Position numbers and translations under genes: made by a program
Shown here: positions 8,926 to 17,192 of the stretch, in pieces
Layout: every line of letters starts with the position of its first letter
Position numbering within the stretch: position 1 is the first letter of the stretch
The notes under the pieces: generated by a model
What the model saw: the letters and a program-made list of their open reading frames with translations, nothing else
The model's database searches: none
Told to the model about the DNA's origin: nothing
DNA from: Methanoflorens sp963701995
GTDB taxonomy: Archaea > Halobacteriota > Bog-38 > Methanoflorentales > Methanoflorentaceae
Direction: 5' to 3'
DNA: 64,000 nt
Assembly (NCBI GenBank): GCA_963701995.1
Contig: OY969693.1
Location: 1,922,001 to 1,986,000 of the forward strand

Positions 8926-9393
8926 CTATAGCTCTCGTACCCGCTTTTCTGCATCGACTGCTTCGTTCCATGCAGTCTCAAACGTGGCGGTCAGAAAATC
9001 AGCGTAGGCTTGGTCATCGGTCCAGAACGCCACTATCGGATCGTCAAGCGAGAACTCGGTATTCACGTTGATCGAACTAATGCTTTCTTTTTTGTCTCCG
9101 ATAAGCATGAATGCTCCCTGGTACTGGTCGATGTGGCGCACTTCTTCGCCGTTGTCCAAGAGCTTGCGGACGATATCAAGGGAGGTTCCTGAAATCTTGG
9201 TGATCCCCCGTACGCGTCCGCCTTTTTCTATCAACATTTTGGACTTCTTTGGTAAACCGAATTGAAAGGAGAAGGCCAATATAGCAGGTTCGAGAAGCCA
9301 CACGACTTCCTTCTCCGCAGATTCTATGATATTTGAACCTACGGCTAAGGCGTCTTTGACACTTTCAATAATGATTCGCTCGGCCATTATCAT
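8926..9393 (-). CDS. Sensor-only TrmB-like protein B (no HTH)
   Basis: 155 aa, clearly related to protein A at 7526-7984 (ESVKDALAVGSNIIESAEKE, GGRVRGITKIS, GEEVRHIDQYQGAFMLIGDK, WTDDQAYADFLTATFETAW). It has the sensor domain only and begins MIMAERIIIESVK. A TATA box sits ~24 bases upstream with no Shine-Dalgarno. Two independent, intact HTH-less copies show this is a stable architecture and not decay. Confidence 0.75.
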   Translation of the reverse strand: MIMAERIIIESVKDALAVGSNIIESAEKEVVWLLEPAILAFSFQFGLPKKSKMLIEKGGRVRGITKISGTSLDIVRKLLDNGEEVRHIDQYQGAFMLIGDKKESISSINVNTEFSLDDPIVAFWTDDQAYADFLTATFETAWNEAVDAEKRVREL

Positions 9394-9410
9394 CAGATAA
9401 CGTCGTCGAG

Positions 9411-9419
9411 CTTATAAAA
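9411..9419 (-). promoter_or_regulatory. TATA box of sensor-only gene B
   Basis: Minus strand TTTTATAAG about 24 bases before the first ATG; leaderless arrangement. Confidence 0.5.
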
Positions 9420-9798
9420 CTGTACCTCCGAACGCGTCGCAAGGCTTATCGTCGCTCGGATGCGCCCTTTGGGGGGCAAGAACCTGTTAGATCTGTAATG
9501 CCGGCCACACGGCGGTATGTTTTCTTCAAAGTGAATCCCAAACGGCAAAAAAAAGAACGATGAAGCTCACTAGCACCGGTCGTCGGCGCCATCGATCGTT
9601 GTTTTGCTCTCACTCAATTTACACTCTGTTGCGGCGCTTCATTATAGCTTTATTGGGACAAGCGGCAGTCGCCGGTTGGTTTTAGACTGAGCACTTGCCA
9701 CAACGGTTGACGCGGGCCCGGCTAGCGCTTCAGGATTCATTCTAGGCGTAAACGAAGGCCGTTGCTCAGCTGCGCTATCTATACAAAACTGAAACGTC
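9420..9798. other. Intergenic stretch, no gene seen
   Basis: About 380 bases between sensor-only gene B and the double-HTH regulator. No family-like frame or repeat noticed. Confidence 0.5.
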
Positions 9799-11073
9799 TT
9801 AATTCGATGGAGCGATGGACTCTAATGACGGGTGTCCTTGCTTCAGCAGCTCGTCTATGCGCTCTTTTGCGCATGACGCCTGCTCCCAAGCCATCTCAAA
9901 CGCGCTCACAAGAAATTCCGCTTGCGCAACGCTATCGCTCCATAGCGCCGCAACATTTTCGTCTAGAGAAAGGGCAGCCTTCAGAGTGGCGTGAATGAGG
10001 CTGATGCTTCGCTTGCCATCGGCCACTAGCAGCGTCATGCCGCGGTATGGGTTTATATGTCGCAGTTCAATGCCACCTTCCAGGTACTCGCGTCCCGCAG
10101 AAAGGTTCTGGAGTGAGATTTCAAGCACGCCGCGAACATGCACGTCGCGGCCCACGGCACATTTGAGATGATCCAGCAAGCCTCCCATCGTGATGAGGTT
10201 GAATTGAGGATGGGCGACGAAGACAACAGACGTCTCTGCCGAGTTGATGAGCTGCGAGATGGCAGCAACAAGTTCGCCGACGATTTTCAACATCTTGAAC
10301 GCGTGAGCGTTGTCTGCTCCGCGGCTGAGCGCGCCGTTTGTTTCCCCCACAAGCTCATTCTTGACCCTCTGCAACCGACGCAGCTCGTGCTGGCGGAACA
10401 TGAGCGCGGCATCGAGCGCTTCGTCAAGGTCTACAGGCGCGTAGCGTGACGAATCTCTCACGCTTTTCACGATCATACCTGCGTCAATCAATCTTGCGCA
10501 TCGGCGATAAGCGTCCTCACGGTACGTTTTGAGAGATCGCGCGAGGTCGCCAGCGCGCTTCGGTCCGTACTTGAGCAAGTGCACGTAGAGCTGAGCCTCC
10601 TTTTCACCGAGCCCGAACTCACTAAGCAGTTTTGTAAGCGCTTGCTCGTTGTCGAGTGCGAGAGCCTTAGATGGGGGGGTTTCGTCTGAGGCAAGGAATT
10701 GCGTGTCATTCACGAGCACACTGAGCTCCCTCTTTATCTCCTCCATCCGGCGAAGTTCGCGTTGGCGGGGGAGCAGCACGGCGTCGAGCGCATCGTCTAA
10801 GTGCATCGCGGTATAGACAGACGGGCTCTCCCTCTTTGCGGTCACCATGGTCTTATCGGCGAGGCTTGCAAGTTTTCGATAAACCTGCAGGCGATACGTT
10901 TTGAGAGATCGCGCGAGGTCGCCAGCGCGCTTCGGTCCGTACTTGAGCAAGTGCACGTAGAGCTGAGCCTCCTTTTCACCGAGCCCGAACTCAGTCAGCA
11001 GTTTTGTGCAGGGTTCTGCATTGATGCCATAGGCCCCGTTATTCGTGCGGTAACTCGGCATCTCACCAAACAT
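9799..11073 (-). CDS. Double-HTH TrmB-like regulator 4
   Basis: 424 aa from ATG 11073 (GGGGGA ribosome site). Two tandem TrmB winged helices (~residues 27-100 and ~147-215), each containing EFGLGEKEAQLYVHLLKYGP followed by KRAGDLARSLKTYR. Each helix is followed by its own short linker, then one sensor domain (GIELRHINPYRGMTLLVADGK, WSDSVAQAEFLVSAFEMAW). The two HTH copies share 99 identical bases, so the duplication or its homogenisation is recent. Its start overlaps the stop of the Cys-rich gene by 11 bases, so the two are translationally coupled. Confidence 0.85.
   Translation of the reverse strand: MFGEMPSYRTNNGAYGINAEPCTKLLTEFGLGEKEAQLYVHLLKYGPKRAGDLARSLKTYRLQVYRKLASLADKTMVTAKRESPSVYTAMHLDDALDAVLLPRQRELRRMEEIKRELSVLVNDTQFLASDETPPSKALALDNEQALTKLLSEFGLGEKEAQLYVHLLKYGPKRAGDLARSLKTYREDAYRRCARLIDAGMIVKSVRDSSRYAPVDLDEALDAALMFRQHELRRLQRVKNELVGETNGALSRGADNAHAFKMLKIVGELVAAISQLINSAETSVVFVAHPQFNLITMGGLLDHLKCAVGRDVHVRGVLEISLQNLSAGREYLEGGIELRHINPYRGMTLLVADGKRSISLIHATLKAALSLDENVAALWSDSVAQAEFLVSAFEMAWEQASCAKERIDELLKQGHPSLESIAPSN
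10523..10621 (-). repeat. 99-bp internal direct repeat of regulator 4, copy 2
   Basis: Identical to 10895-10993. Codes for the first helix pair through LARSLKTYR of the second winged helix. Confidence 0.9.
10895..10993 (-). repeat. 99-bp internal direct repeat of regulator 4, copy 1
   Basis: Identical to 10523-10621; flanking codons differ between the two modules. Confidence 0.9.
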
Positions 11074-11308
11074 CGTGATCCCCCGCAAAATGTGTGTTCG
11101 CCATTTTTTCTTCGCGCGCCTCTGCAGCGCCGCCAGCGTAAAGCGCTGCCCATGTGCGCGACGCGTTGGTGTAGTTCACGCCACAGTGCAGCTCGTAATT
11201 TACCGCGTTTGTCAAGCGTTGTGCGCACCTGCGGCAGTGGGGGTCGAGCGCGGCGTTAAGGCAGCCAAAGTGGACCCCGTAATAGCACCCCGAATTCTTC
11301 GTGACCAT
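11063..11308 (-). CDS. Small Cys-rich protein, intact copy
   Basis: 81 aa from ATG 11308 with GGAGG eight bases upstream. Contains CYYGVHFGCLNA, HCRRCAQRLTNAVNY and a later HCGVNY; five Cys and several His could bind zinc or a cluster. I do not recognise the family. A second, broken copy lies at 1189-1409. It overlaps the start of the double-HTH regulator by 11 bases, which implies co-expression and perhaps a role as co-sensor or partner; that is inference. Confidence 0.65.
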   Translation of the reverse strand: MVTKNSGCYYGVHFGCLNAALDPHCRRCAQRLTNAVNYELHCGVNYTNASRTWAALYAGGAAEAREEKMANTHFAGDHDVW

Positions 11309-11343
11309 GTCCGTTGCCTCCTGCTGATCCTGCGCGAAAAAGC

Positions 11344-11377
11344 GGTATAAGGCCGCGTGAACACATTTGTGTGTCAC
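11344..11377 (-). promoter_or_regulatory. TATA box and GTGACACACA motif before the Cys-rich/regulator operon
   Basis: Minus strand CCTTATACC (11344-11352) lies ~36 bases before the start at 11308. GTGACACACAAATGTGTTCAC, an imperfect inverted repeat, sits just upstream of it. The core word also occurs at 1484-1493 near the paralogue. Confidence 0.4.
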
Positions 11378-11529
11378 AGCTTGGTGGAGGCGACCAACGC
11401 TTCGAGCACTAGCCGGCGCTCTCGCTGTAGCCACACACACAAAAAAAATCTCAGATTACCGATGCACGAACCTGTAACGTTTGTGCACGCCTTTCCTCGT
11501 CGCGCGGGTGTTCAGAGGTAATAAGTCGA

Positions 11530-12516
11530 TTACCGCTGAAACGCGTCGCGCGCCAAGTTGGCTACCGCAAATGCCGGGAACACTTTTGAAAGCTCTTTGC
11601 CGTACTGCTGTGAGAGCAAGTGGCACTCAAGTCTCACTTTTGAAGCGGCTTTAGCTATGAGAAACTCTCCGAGGCCCGCGCCCACGACCGCGTTTAAGTC
11701 GTGTTTGCGTGCTTGAAAAGCGAGGGCTTGAGCAAGCTCATCGGTCTGGGCGCGCTCTACCTGTCGGGCAACGTCGCGAGCGTTCTTTCGGCCAAGCTCA
11801 TCCACGTCACAAAGCAGGACTCTAGCGATTCTTCGATAACAGGCCTCAAGATCGCGCGGTCGGGCATCCGGCGTGTCGCACGCGTAATCCTCGGCGTTAA
11901 TGTTACCGAGAACGCGATGGGCGTCGGCGGCAATCGCGAACAGTTCGGAAGCCAGCCAATACTTCTCCCCATTGAGGGTTACGAGCCGCAAAATGGTCGC
12001 GATATTGGTTCTAAGCGCTCCAGTGTAGATGAGCTCACGTTCTCGCAACCGCTCAAAATCCGTTGTCATGGCGGCTGGTTTTCCGTCCCGTATGGGAATC
12101 ACGTCGCACGTCGTGCTCCCCAGATCCACGAATATGCAGTCCGTGACACACCGTGAAACAAAAGCGGCTGAAGCCGTCCAGTTTGATGCGGCGTACAAGG
12201 AGGCCTCGCTCTCAGCGATCTGCCGCGTAAACTGGCCGCGAACGTTCAGATAGCACGGCCTCGCAAAAACTGAGTCGACTAAAGACGCGATCGAGCAGAT
12301 CCCTTCCTTCTTACTCTTGAACGCGTCGGCGAGCTCGCCTGTGATCACGACGCCCACGCGTGTCGGCTGAAACTCCTCCCTTATGCGTCGCAACTCGCCG
12401 GCGAGGTCGTTGTCCCGCCACAGTGGCAGGTAAAGGCTTCTCGCCTCCCCGCTGGCGGACGCTACTTTTGTATTTGCTCCCCCGATGTCGATTCCAATCG
12501 TATCGCTTAGGGCCAT
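11530..12516 (-). CDS. mfnF: Methanofuran biosynthesis kinase-like synthase MfnF
   Basis: 328 aa, hydantoinase/oxoprolinase-like ASKHA fold, known in archaea as the H4MPT-linked C1 transfer pathway protein. MfnF joins the furan phosphate unit to gamma-glutamyltyramine in methanofuran synthesis. Seen: N-terminal GIDIGGANTKVA phosphate-binding loop, mid-protein DCIFVDLGSTTCDVIPI, and C-terminal LNAVVGAGLGEFL. ATG 12516 chosen; a TTG at 12528 would add four residues. It is the last gene of the hem-mfn run, 18 bases after mfnD. Confidence 0.85.
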   Translation of the reverse strand: MALSDTIGIDIGGANTKVASASGEARSLYLPLWRDNDLAGELRRIREEFQPTRVGVVITGELADAFKSKKEGICSIASLVDSVFARPCYLNVRGQFTRQIAESEASLYAASNWTASAAFVSRCVTDCIFVDLGSTTCDVIPIRDGKPAAMTTDFERLRERELIYTGALRTNIATILRLVTLNGEKYWLASELFAIAADAHRVLGNINAEDYACDTPDARPRDLEACYRRIARVLLCDVDELGRKNARDVARQVERAQTDELAQALAFQARKHDLNAVVGAGLGEFLIAKAASKVRLECHLLSQQYGKELSKVFPAFAVANLARDAFQR

Positions 12517-12534
12517 TTGGGTGCTCAAACGGGG

Positions 12535-13410
12535 CTAGATGGTTCCGCAGTTGGTTCGGAAGGTGTGTGTGCCATGTGGTGTCAGAAGCGTCGGTAATTC
12601 TTGCCCGAATCGCGCTTTGAGAATCAAATCGGCAACGTTGCCTATCACTTTATCGACACTAACGATGGCTGTCGTCGGACGTGGATTCACGTCGACGATG
12701 TTAACGACGCCGTCGGGCTGAAGCACGATGTCGACGCCGACGTACCCTTCGCAACCTAGCAGCTGTGCGGCTCTCACCGCTTGAGTAATAACGTTGTTGG
12801 CGTTAGGGACTGCGTACGGCGTCGTGTTCCCGACGTAATGGATCGCATCATCTATGCGAAGGTGCTGCTTGTTGATCGATAACGGAAGCGCTGTCCTGCC
12901 AATGATGAGGCTTACGCTTATGTGGTCTCCCGTCACGAACCTCGAAACAAGCGTGTTCTCGTCCACGCCGTTGGCCTCGAACGTTTCGACGATCCTGATC
13001 CTTTCCGCGCCGCAGCCGTAGCGTGGCTTCAAAACGTACGGGCCTGTCAGAGGGCTTATTTCAGGAACGGTCAGTGATCCTTCCGAAAGCGCGAGAGACG
13101 CGCTGAGTTTGTCCGCCGCTCTCCTCACTGCCTCTGCCGGACACCCGAGATTCGTGGTGTGCTGTTCCACGAGCGCGGTGAAATCGTACAGGACGTTGTC
13201 GGGTGCTATGATCATCCCTGCGTCACAGGATCGTGCTAGTTGCTTTACCTGGCTGCAAAAAATGTCAGCGTCGCCTGTGCAAAGTCGCGGCACGTGCACG
13301 ACGTGCCCGCTGCGTTGAAAGCCTCCTTTCAGCGTTTCGAGCAAGGCTCGCCCTGCTTCAGCGAGATCGGGAAGCATCGCGCTTGCGTATTCGGCCAAGA
13401 GTATGTCCAC
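12535..13410 (-). CDS. mfnD: Tyramine--L-glutamate ligase MfnD (ATP-grasp)
   Basis: 291 aa ATP-grasp protein. MfnD adds gamma-linked glutamate to tyramine in methanofuran synthesis. Seen: GPYVLKPRYGCGAERI (ATP-binding lysine region, ~residue 145), the TLVSRFVTGDHISVSLI strand typical of ATP-grasp enzymes, GYVGVDIVLQPDGVVNIVDV and the Mg-binding end DVNPRPTTA. Adjacent to mfnF, which supports the pathway assignment. Fifteen bases after hemD. Confidence 0.85.
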   Translation of the reverse strand: MDILLAEYASAMLPDLAEAGRALLETLKGGFQRSGHVVHVPRLCTGDADIFCSQVKQLARSCDAGMIIAPDNVLYDFTALVEQHTTNLGCPAEAVRRAADKLSASLALSEGSLTVPEISPLTGPYVLKPRYGCGAERIRIVETFEANGVDENTLVSRFVTGDHISVSLIIGRTALPLSINKQHLRIDDAIHYVGNTTPYAVPNANNVITQAVRAAQLLGCEGYVGVDIVLQPDGVVNIVDVNPRPTTAIVSVDKVIGNVADLILKARFGQELPTLLTPHGTHTFRTNCGTI

Positions 13411-13425
13411 AGAGCCTCCTAGGAT

Positions 13426-14202
13426 TCATTGTGGCGCGCTATCAGTCAGGGTCGCATGAACCGTTGAAACGAGCTTTCGGAATGTCGCGTTGCTCGGTAT
13501 GACGTCTGCGCGCACCTCGTAACTGCCGAGCGCTTCTGCTGTCGGCCTTCCGATGGCGCCGACGACCCGATTCGCAAATCTCTCGATGAGGTGTTTTTTC
13601 ATCCCTATTCGGTCGGCGCAGTCGAACAGGGCGCGCACCGTCATGGCACTCGTAAAGAGAACGCCGGCGACGTCGCTTTCTACCAGCTCGCGTATGAAGT
13701 TACGTTGCTGCTGGCCGCAGAGCTTTTTCAGGGTGTACAGCACGATCTCGTTTACGGTGGCACCGCTGTTCTGGAGCCCTTCCGTTAGTTCGGAGCTGCC
13801 AAAAGCGCTGCGCAACACCCATATGTTCTTGCGCGCAGCATCGCTCAGCATTTGAACGATGCCGCTTGAGCTATACTCTGACGGCATCAGGTCGACGCGG
13901 AAATGTGCTTTGAGCAACGCGCTTCTCGTCTTGGGACCTATGGCAACCACTTGCGTTGAAGACGGAAAGCTTGCCGCGTTCAATCTGAGTTCCGCGCAGC
14001 TGCGCGCGCCGTTTGCGCTCGTAATCACAACGTAGTCGACGCGGCCCGTTTTGAGTTCGTCCAAGAACGTAGGCCAGAGTAAGTCTCGTATCGGTACGAT
14101 GTCAACCATTGTGGTCGCGAGCACGCCGTACCCAAAGGATTCGACAACTTTCTTCGAATCCTCGAGTTGGTTGTCAGGTCGAATGATTGCTAGGGTCTTC
14201 AT
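13426..14202 (-). CDS. hemD: Uroporphyrinogen-III synthase
   Basis: 258 aa. Closes hydroxymethylbilane to uroporphyrinogen III with inversion of ring D. This family is poorly conserved; the fold pattern is visible as two alpha/beta halves with YVVITSANGARSCAEL (~residue 55), VVAIGPKTRSALLK, GVLFTSAMTVRALFDCA and VGAIGRPTAEAL. The start overlaps cobA by 29 bases and the gene lies between cobA and mfnD, so context makes the call secure. Confidence 0.88.
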   Translation of the reverse strand: MKTLAIIRPDNQLEDSKKVVESFGYGVLATTMVDIVPIRDLLWPTFLDELKTGRVDYVVITSANGARSCAELRLNAASFPSSTQVVAIGPKTRSALLKAHFRVDLMPSEYSSSGIVQMLSDAARKNIWVLRSAFGSSELTEGLQNSGATVNEIVLYTLKKLCGQQQRNFIRELVESDVAGVLFTSAMTVRALFDCADRIGMKKHLIERFANRVVGAIGRPTAEALGSYEVRADVIPSNATFRKLVSTVHATLTDSAPQ

Positions 14203-14950
14203 CGCTTGGCTGTAGGATGTGTTTGAGTTTGACCACGTCGCCGATGATCAGCACCGCTGGGGCTTTCAGGTCGGCATCTTTGGCCTTGCGTGCGATGTCG
14301 CTAAGAGTCCCGACGACAACTTTCTGGCGTGGCGTCGTTCCCTGTGCTATGATTGCAGCAGGCGTTTGTGCGTTCTTTCCACACGCGACCAGGTTCGAGA
14401 CGTTTTCTGCGAGCGTGCCCACGCCCATCAGTACGACGAGGGTGCCATCAAGCTGTGCGAGGACTTCCCACTGCAGCCGATTGCCCGCCGCCTCATGACC
14501 CGTAATGATGGTGACGCTTGAGGCGTAGTCTCGGTGCGTGACCGGTATGCCGGCATACGCAGGAACGGCGACCGCCGATGAAATGCCGGGCACGACCTCC
14601 ACGTCGACGCCGTGGCGCATGAGTTCCTCTGCCTCTTCTCCTCCCCGACCAAACACGAAGGGATCACCTCCTTTGAGCCGCACGACGGTCTTGCCTTGAC
14701 GAGCGTAGCTGACAAGCAGCTCGTTTATCTTGTGCTGCGGCACCTTGTGGCGGTCCGGATCCTTTCCGACATCCAAGAGCTCCGTCCCGTGGGGAACGAG
14801 CGCGACGATGCGGTCGTCGACGAGTTTGTCGTATAACACCACGTTGGCGTCTTTGATCACGCGCTCTGCTTTTCGTGTCAGCAGGTCCGGATCACCCGGG
14901 CCCGCGCCTACCAGAAAGACCTTTCCTTTGCTGCGGCGTGTCGGGGTCAT
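14174..14950 (-). CDS. cobA: Uroporphyrinogen-III C-methyltransferase
   Basis: 258 aa from ATG 14950, seven bases after the hemC stop; a longer frame to 14992 would overlap hemC. Makes precorrin-2 by adding methyl groups at C2 and C7. Seen: VFLVGAGPGDPDLLTRKA, VVRLKGGDPFVFGRGGEEAE and VVPGISSAVAVPAYAGIPVT, all diagnostic of the SUMT family. Feeds siroheme, cobamide and F430 branches. Confidence 0.95.
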   Translation of the reverse strand: MTPTRRSKGKVFLVGAGPGDPDLLTRKAERVIKDANVVLYDKLVDDRIVALVPHGTELLDVGKDPDRHKVPQHKINELLVSYARQGKTVVRLKGGDPFVFGRGGEEAEELMRHGVDVEVVPGISSAVAVPAYAGIPVTHRDYASSVTIITGHEAAGNRLQWEVLAQLDGTLVVLMGVGTLAENVSNLVACGKNAQTPAAIIAQGTTPRQKVVVGTLSDIARKAKDADLKAPAVLIIGDVVKLKHILQPSDEDPSNHST

Positions 14951-14957
14951 AGGTCGA

Positions 14958-15857
14958 CTAAGCGCTGAAGCCGGTTGCGATGGCTTCTGCAATCAACGCT
15001 TCACCTCCGTTTTCTTTTAGTCGGAGTGCGAATGCTCGAGAATCGTGGTCGTAGTTCTCGATGGACATGTGATCGGCGAGGCGGACCGCCCGCTGCCCAT
15101 CAAGGGAGAGCACCTCGGCGGTGACGCTGACCGAGTCGCCTTGGAGTTGCGCGAAGACGCCGAGGGGAACCAAACATCCGCCGCCCAGAGTCTCCATGAT
15201 GATGCGCTCGACCATCGCTTCGACGAGCGTGGCTTTGTCATTGAGTGCAGAGATGGCCTCATACTCTCGGATCTCCTCGCTCGCCATTATGCCGATTATT
15301 CCTTGATTCGGAGAGGGCACGAACGGCAAGCGCTTCTGCTTGATGCGCACGCCCAAACGCTCGAGCCCTGCTTCCGCGAGAACGATCGCGCTAAACTCGC
15401 TCGCTCTCAGTTTTCGCATTCGCGTGTCCACGTTGCCTCGAATTTGTCTGCGAACGTCCTGCGGAAAGTAGCGCGCCAATTGCGCGTGCCGTCTCAAGCT
15501 CGAGGTGCCTACGACGGCTCCGTCACGCAGCGGACGTTCAAATATAAGAACGTCATACGGTGAAGCACGCGGCAGCACGGCACACACGCCTGTCTCCTGC
15601 GGCCGTTTCGTGGGCACGTCCTTCATACTGTGCACCGCCACGTCGATGTCGCCAGCGAGCATTCGGTCGTCGATCTCGCGCACAAACGCCCCGATGCCGG
15701 CCTCGCGGAAGGGCTTGTCGGTGAAGCTGTCGCCGCTCGTTTTTACGATGACAAGCTCGCCCTCTACACCGTTTTTTGCTAGCACGCGCTTAACGGTCTC
15801 TGCCTGAATCAATGCGAGTTTGCTGCCTCGGGTGCCGATACGCAGTATGTTGATCAC
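14958..15857 (-). CDS. hemC: Porphobilinogen deaminase
   Basis: 299 aa. Polymerises four porphobilinogens to hydroxymethylbilane. N-terminal LRIGTRGSKLALIQAETV, AVHSMKDVPTKRP, GTSSLRRHAQL, RGNVDTRMRKL and the dipyrromethane-cofactor cysteine in LGGGCLVPLGVFA are all present. Full length, in the hem operon between hemL and cobA. Confidence 0.96.
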   Translation of the reverse strand: MINILRIGTRGSKLALIQAETVKRVLAKNGVEGELVIVKTSGDSFTDKPFREAGIGAFVREIDDRMLAGDIDVAVHSMKDVPTKRPQETGVCAVLPRASPYDVLIFERPLRDGAVVGTSSLRRHAQLARYFPQDVRRQIRGNVDTRMRKLRASEFSAIVLAEAGLERLGVRIKQKRLPFVPSPNQGIIGIMASEEIREYEAISALNDKATLVEAMVERIIMETLGGGCLVPLGVFAQLQGDSVSVTAEVLSLDGQRAVRLADHMSIENYDHDSRAFALRLKENGGEALIAEAIATGFSA

Positions 15858-15890
15858 TCTCTATTCGTTGTTCGCAGTCGCCACTGCGTG

Positions 15891-17180
15891 CTAGTAACCC
15901 GGGGTGTCGACGTCAAGGCTGTAAAGCTGTTCGAACGCGTTTGCGCACGCACGGATGGTGTACTCCAGATCTTCGTTTGAGTGTGCCAGTGAGATAAAGT
16001 TGGTCTCATATTGCGACGGAGCCAAGAAGATTCCTTCGTCGCGCATATACGCGCTGAATTTCTTGTACAGGTCGGCGTCGCAGGTCAGCGCGTCCCGATA
16101 GTTCCTGACCGGTTTTTCGGTGAAAAAGACCTGGAACAGTGTCCCTATCCCCTGCACCGAGATATGGACGTCGAGCTCTTCGAGGAGGTCGACAAGCATC
16201 CGTCTAAGGAGGTCCCCCAAGCCGTTGACGCGTCGATAACCCTCCTCGTTTAACACGCTAAGCGTCGCCAGGCCCGCGGCGAGTGAAACGGGATGTCCGC
16301 TGAACGTCCCCGCGTTAAACACGCCTCCCGACGGGGCAACACATTCCATAATCTCCCTTGTGCCGCCAAAAACCCCCATCGGAAATCCTCCGCCGACGAT
16401 TTTTCCGAGGGTGGTCAGGTCAGGAGTGACCCCGTAAAGGCACTGTGCCCCGCCGATACACAGTCGGAAGCCGGTAATCACTTCGTCAAATATCAGCAGC
16501 GTCTCGTTCTCTTCGGTAACTTTTCGTACGTCCGACAGGTAAGTCTCTTCGGGCACTACTGGCCCGATGTTGCCCATCACCGGTTCAATGATAAGACATG
16601 CTGCGTCATTTCTTTCTAAAGCGCCTGAAAGGGCTTCAACGTCGTTGAACGGCACTTGCACTGTGTGTTTCACCGCCGCTGCGGGAACCCCCAACGAGCT
16701 CGCAGCCGAGATGGCGGCTGAGCCTGGCTTTACAAGTACCGCGTCATGCGCGCCGTGGTAGCCCCCCTCGACCTTCACGATGGTGTCTTTTCCGGTAAAC
16801 CCTCGGGCGGCGCGAATCGCGCTCATCGTGGCCTCGGTACCCGTCGATACGAACCGAAGCATCTCCATTGACGGGAAGTCCGCTTGAATGCGCTCCGCGA
16901 GGTCAATCTCAGCCTTGACCGGGGTGCCATAGTCCCACCCCGACTTCAGCTGTGCGGCCACCGCCGCGTAGACCGCCGGGTGAGCGTGGCCAAGGATGAG
17001 CGGGCCGTATCCCATGCAATAATCAATGTACAGGTTGCCGTCGGCGTCCCATATGCGAGAATCGCTCGCCTTCTGGACGTAAAACGGATACGGGTCAATC
17101 GCCCGGACCGGGCTTGAAACGCCGCCAGGCATCAGCTTTCGGGCTTTTTCATACAGCTTCGCAGACTCGTCTGTTCGCAT
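15891..17180 (-). CDS. hemL: Glutamate-1-semialdehyde 2,1-aminomutase
   Basis: 429 aa PLP enzyme of the C5 route to 5-aminolevulinate. Seen: start ESAKLYEKARKLMPGGVSSP, FVSTGTEATMSAIRAARGFT, VEGGYHGAHDAVLVKPGS, LIFDEVITGFRL and the PLP lysine in TTLGKIVGGGFPMGVFGG. Works on the product of hemA, encoded two genes upstream. Confidence 0.96.
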   Translation of the reverse strand: MRTDESAKLYEKARKLMPGGVSSPVRAIDPYPFYVQKASDSRIWDADGNLYIDYCMGYGPLILGHAHPAVYAAVAAQLKSGWDYGTPVKAEIDLAERIQADFPSMEMLRFVSTGTEATMSAIRAARGFTGKDTIVKVEGGYHGAHDAVLVKPGSAAISAASSLGVPAAAVKHTVQVPFNDVEALSGALERNDAACLIIEPVMGNIGPVVPEETYLSDVRKVTEENETLLIFDEVITGFRLCIGGAQCLYGVTPDLTTLGKIVGGGFPMGVFGGTREIMECVAPSGGVFNAGTFSGHPVSLAAGLATLSVLNEEGYRRVNGLGDLLRRMLVDLLEELDVHISVQGIGTLFQVFFTEKPVRNYRDALTCDADLYKKFSAYMRDEGIFLAPSQYETNFISLAHSNEDLEYTIRACANAFEQLYSLDVDTPGY

Positions 17181-17192
17181 CGGTACACTCCT

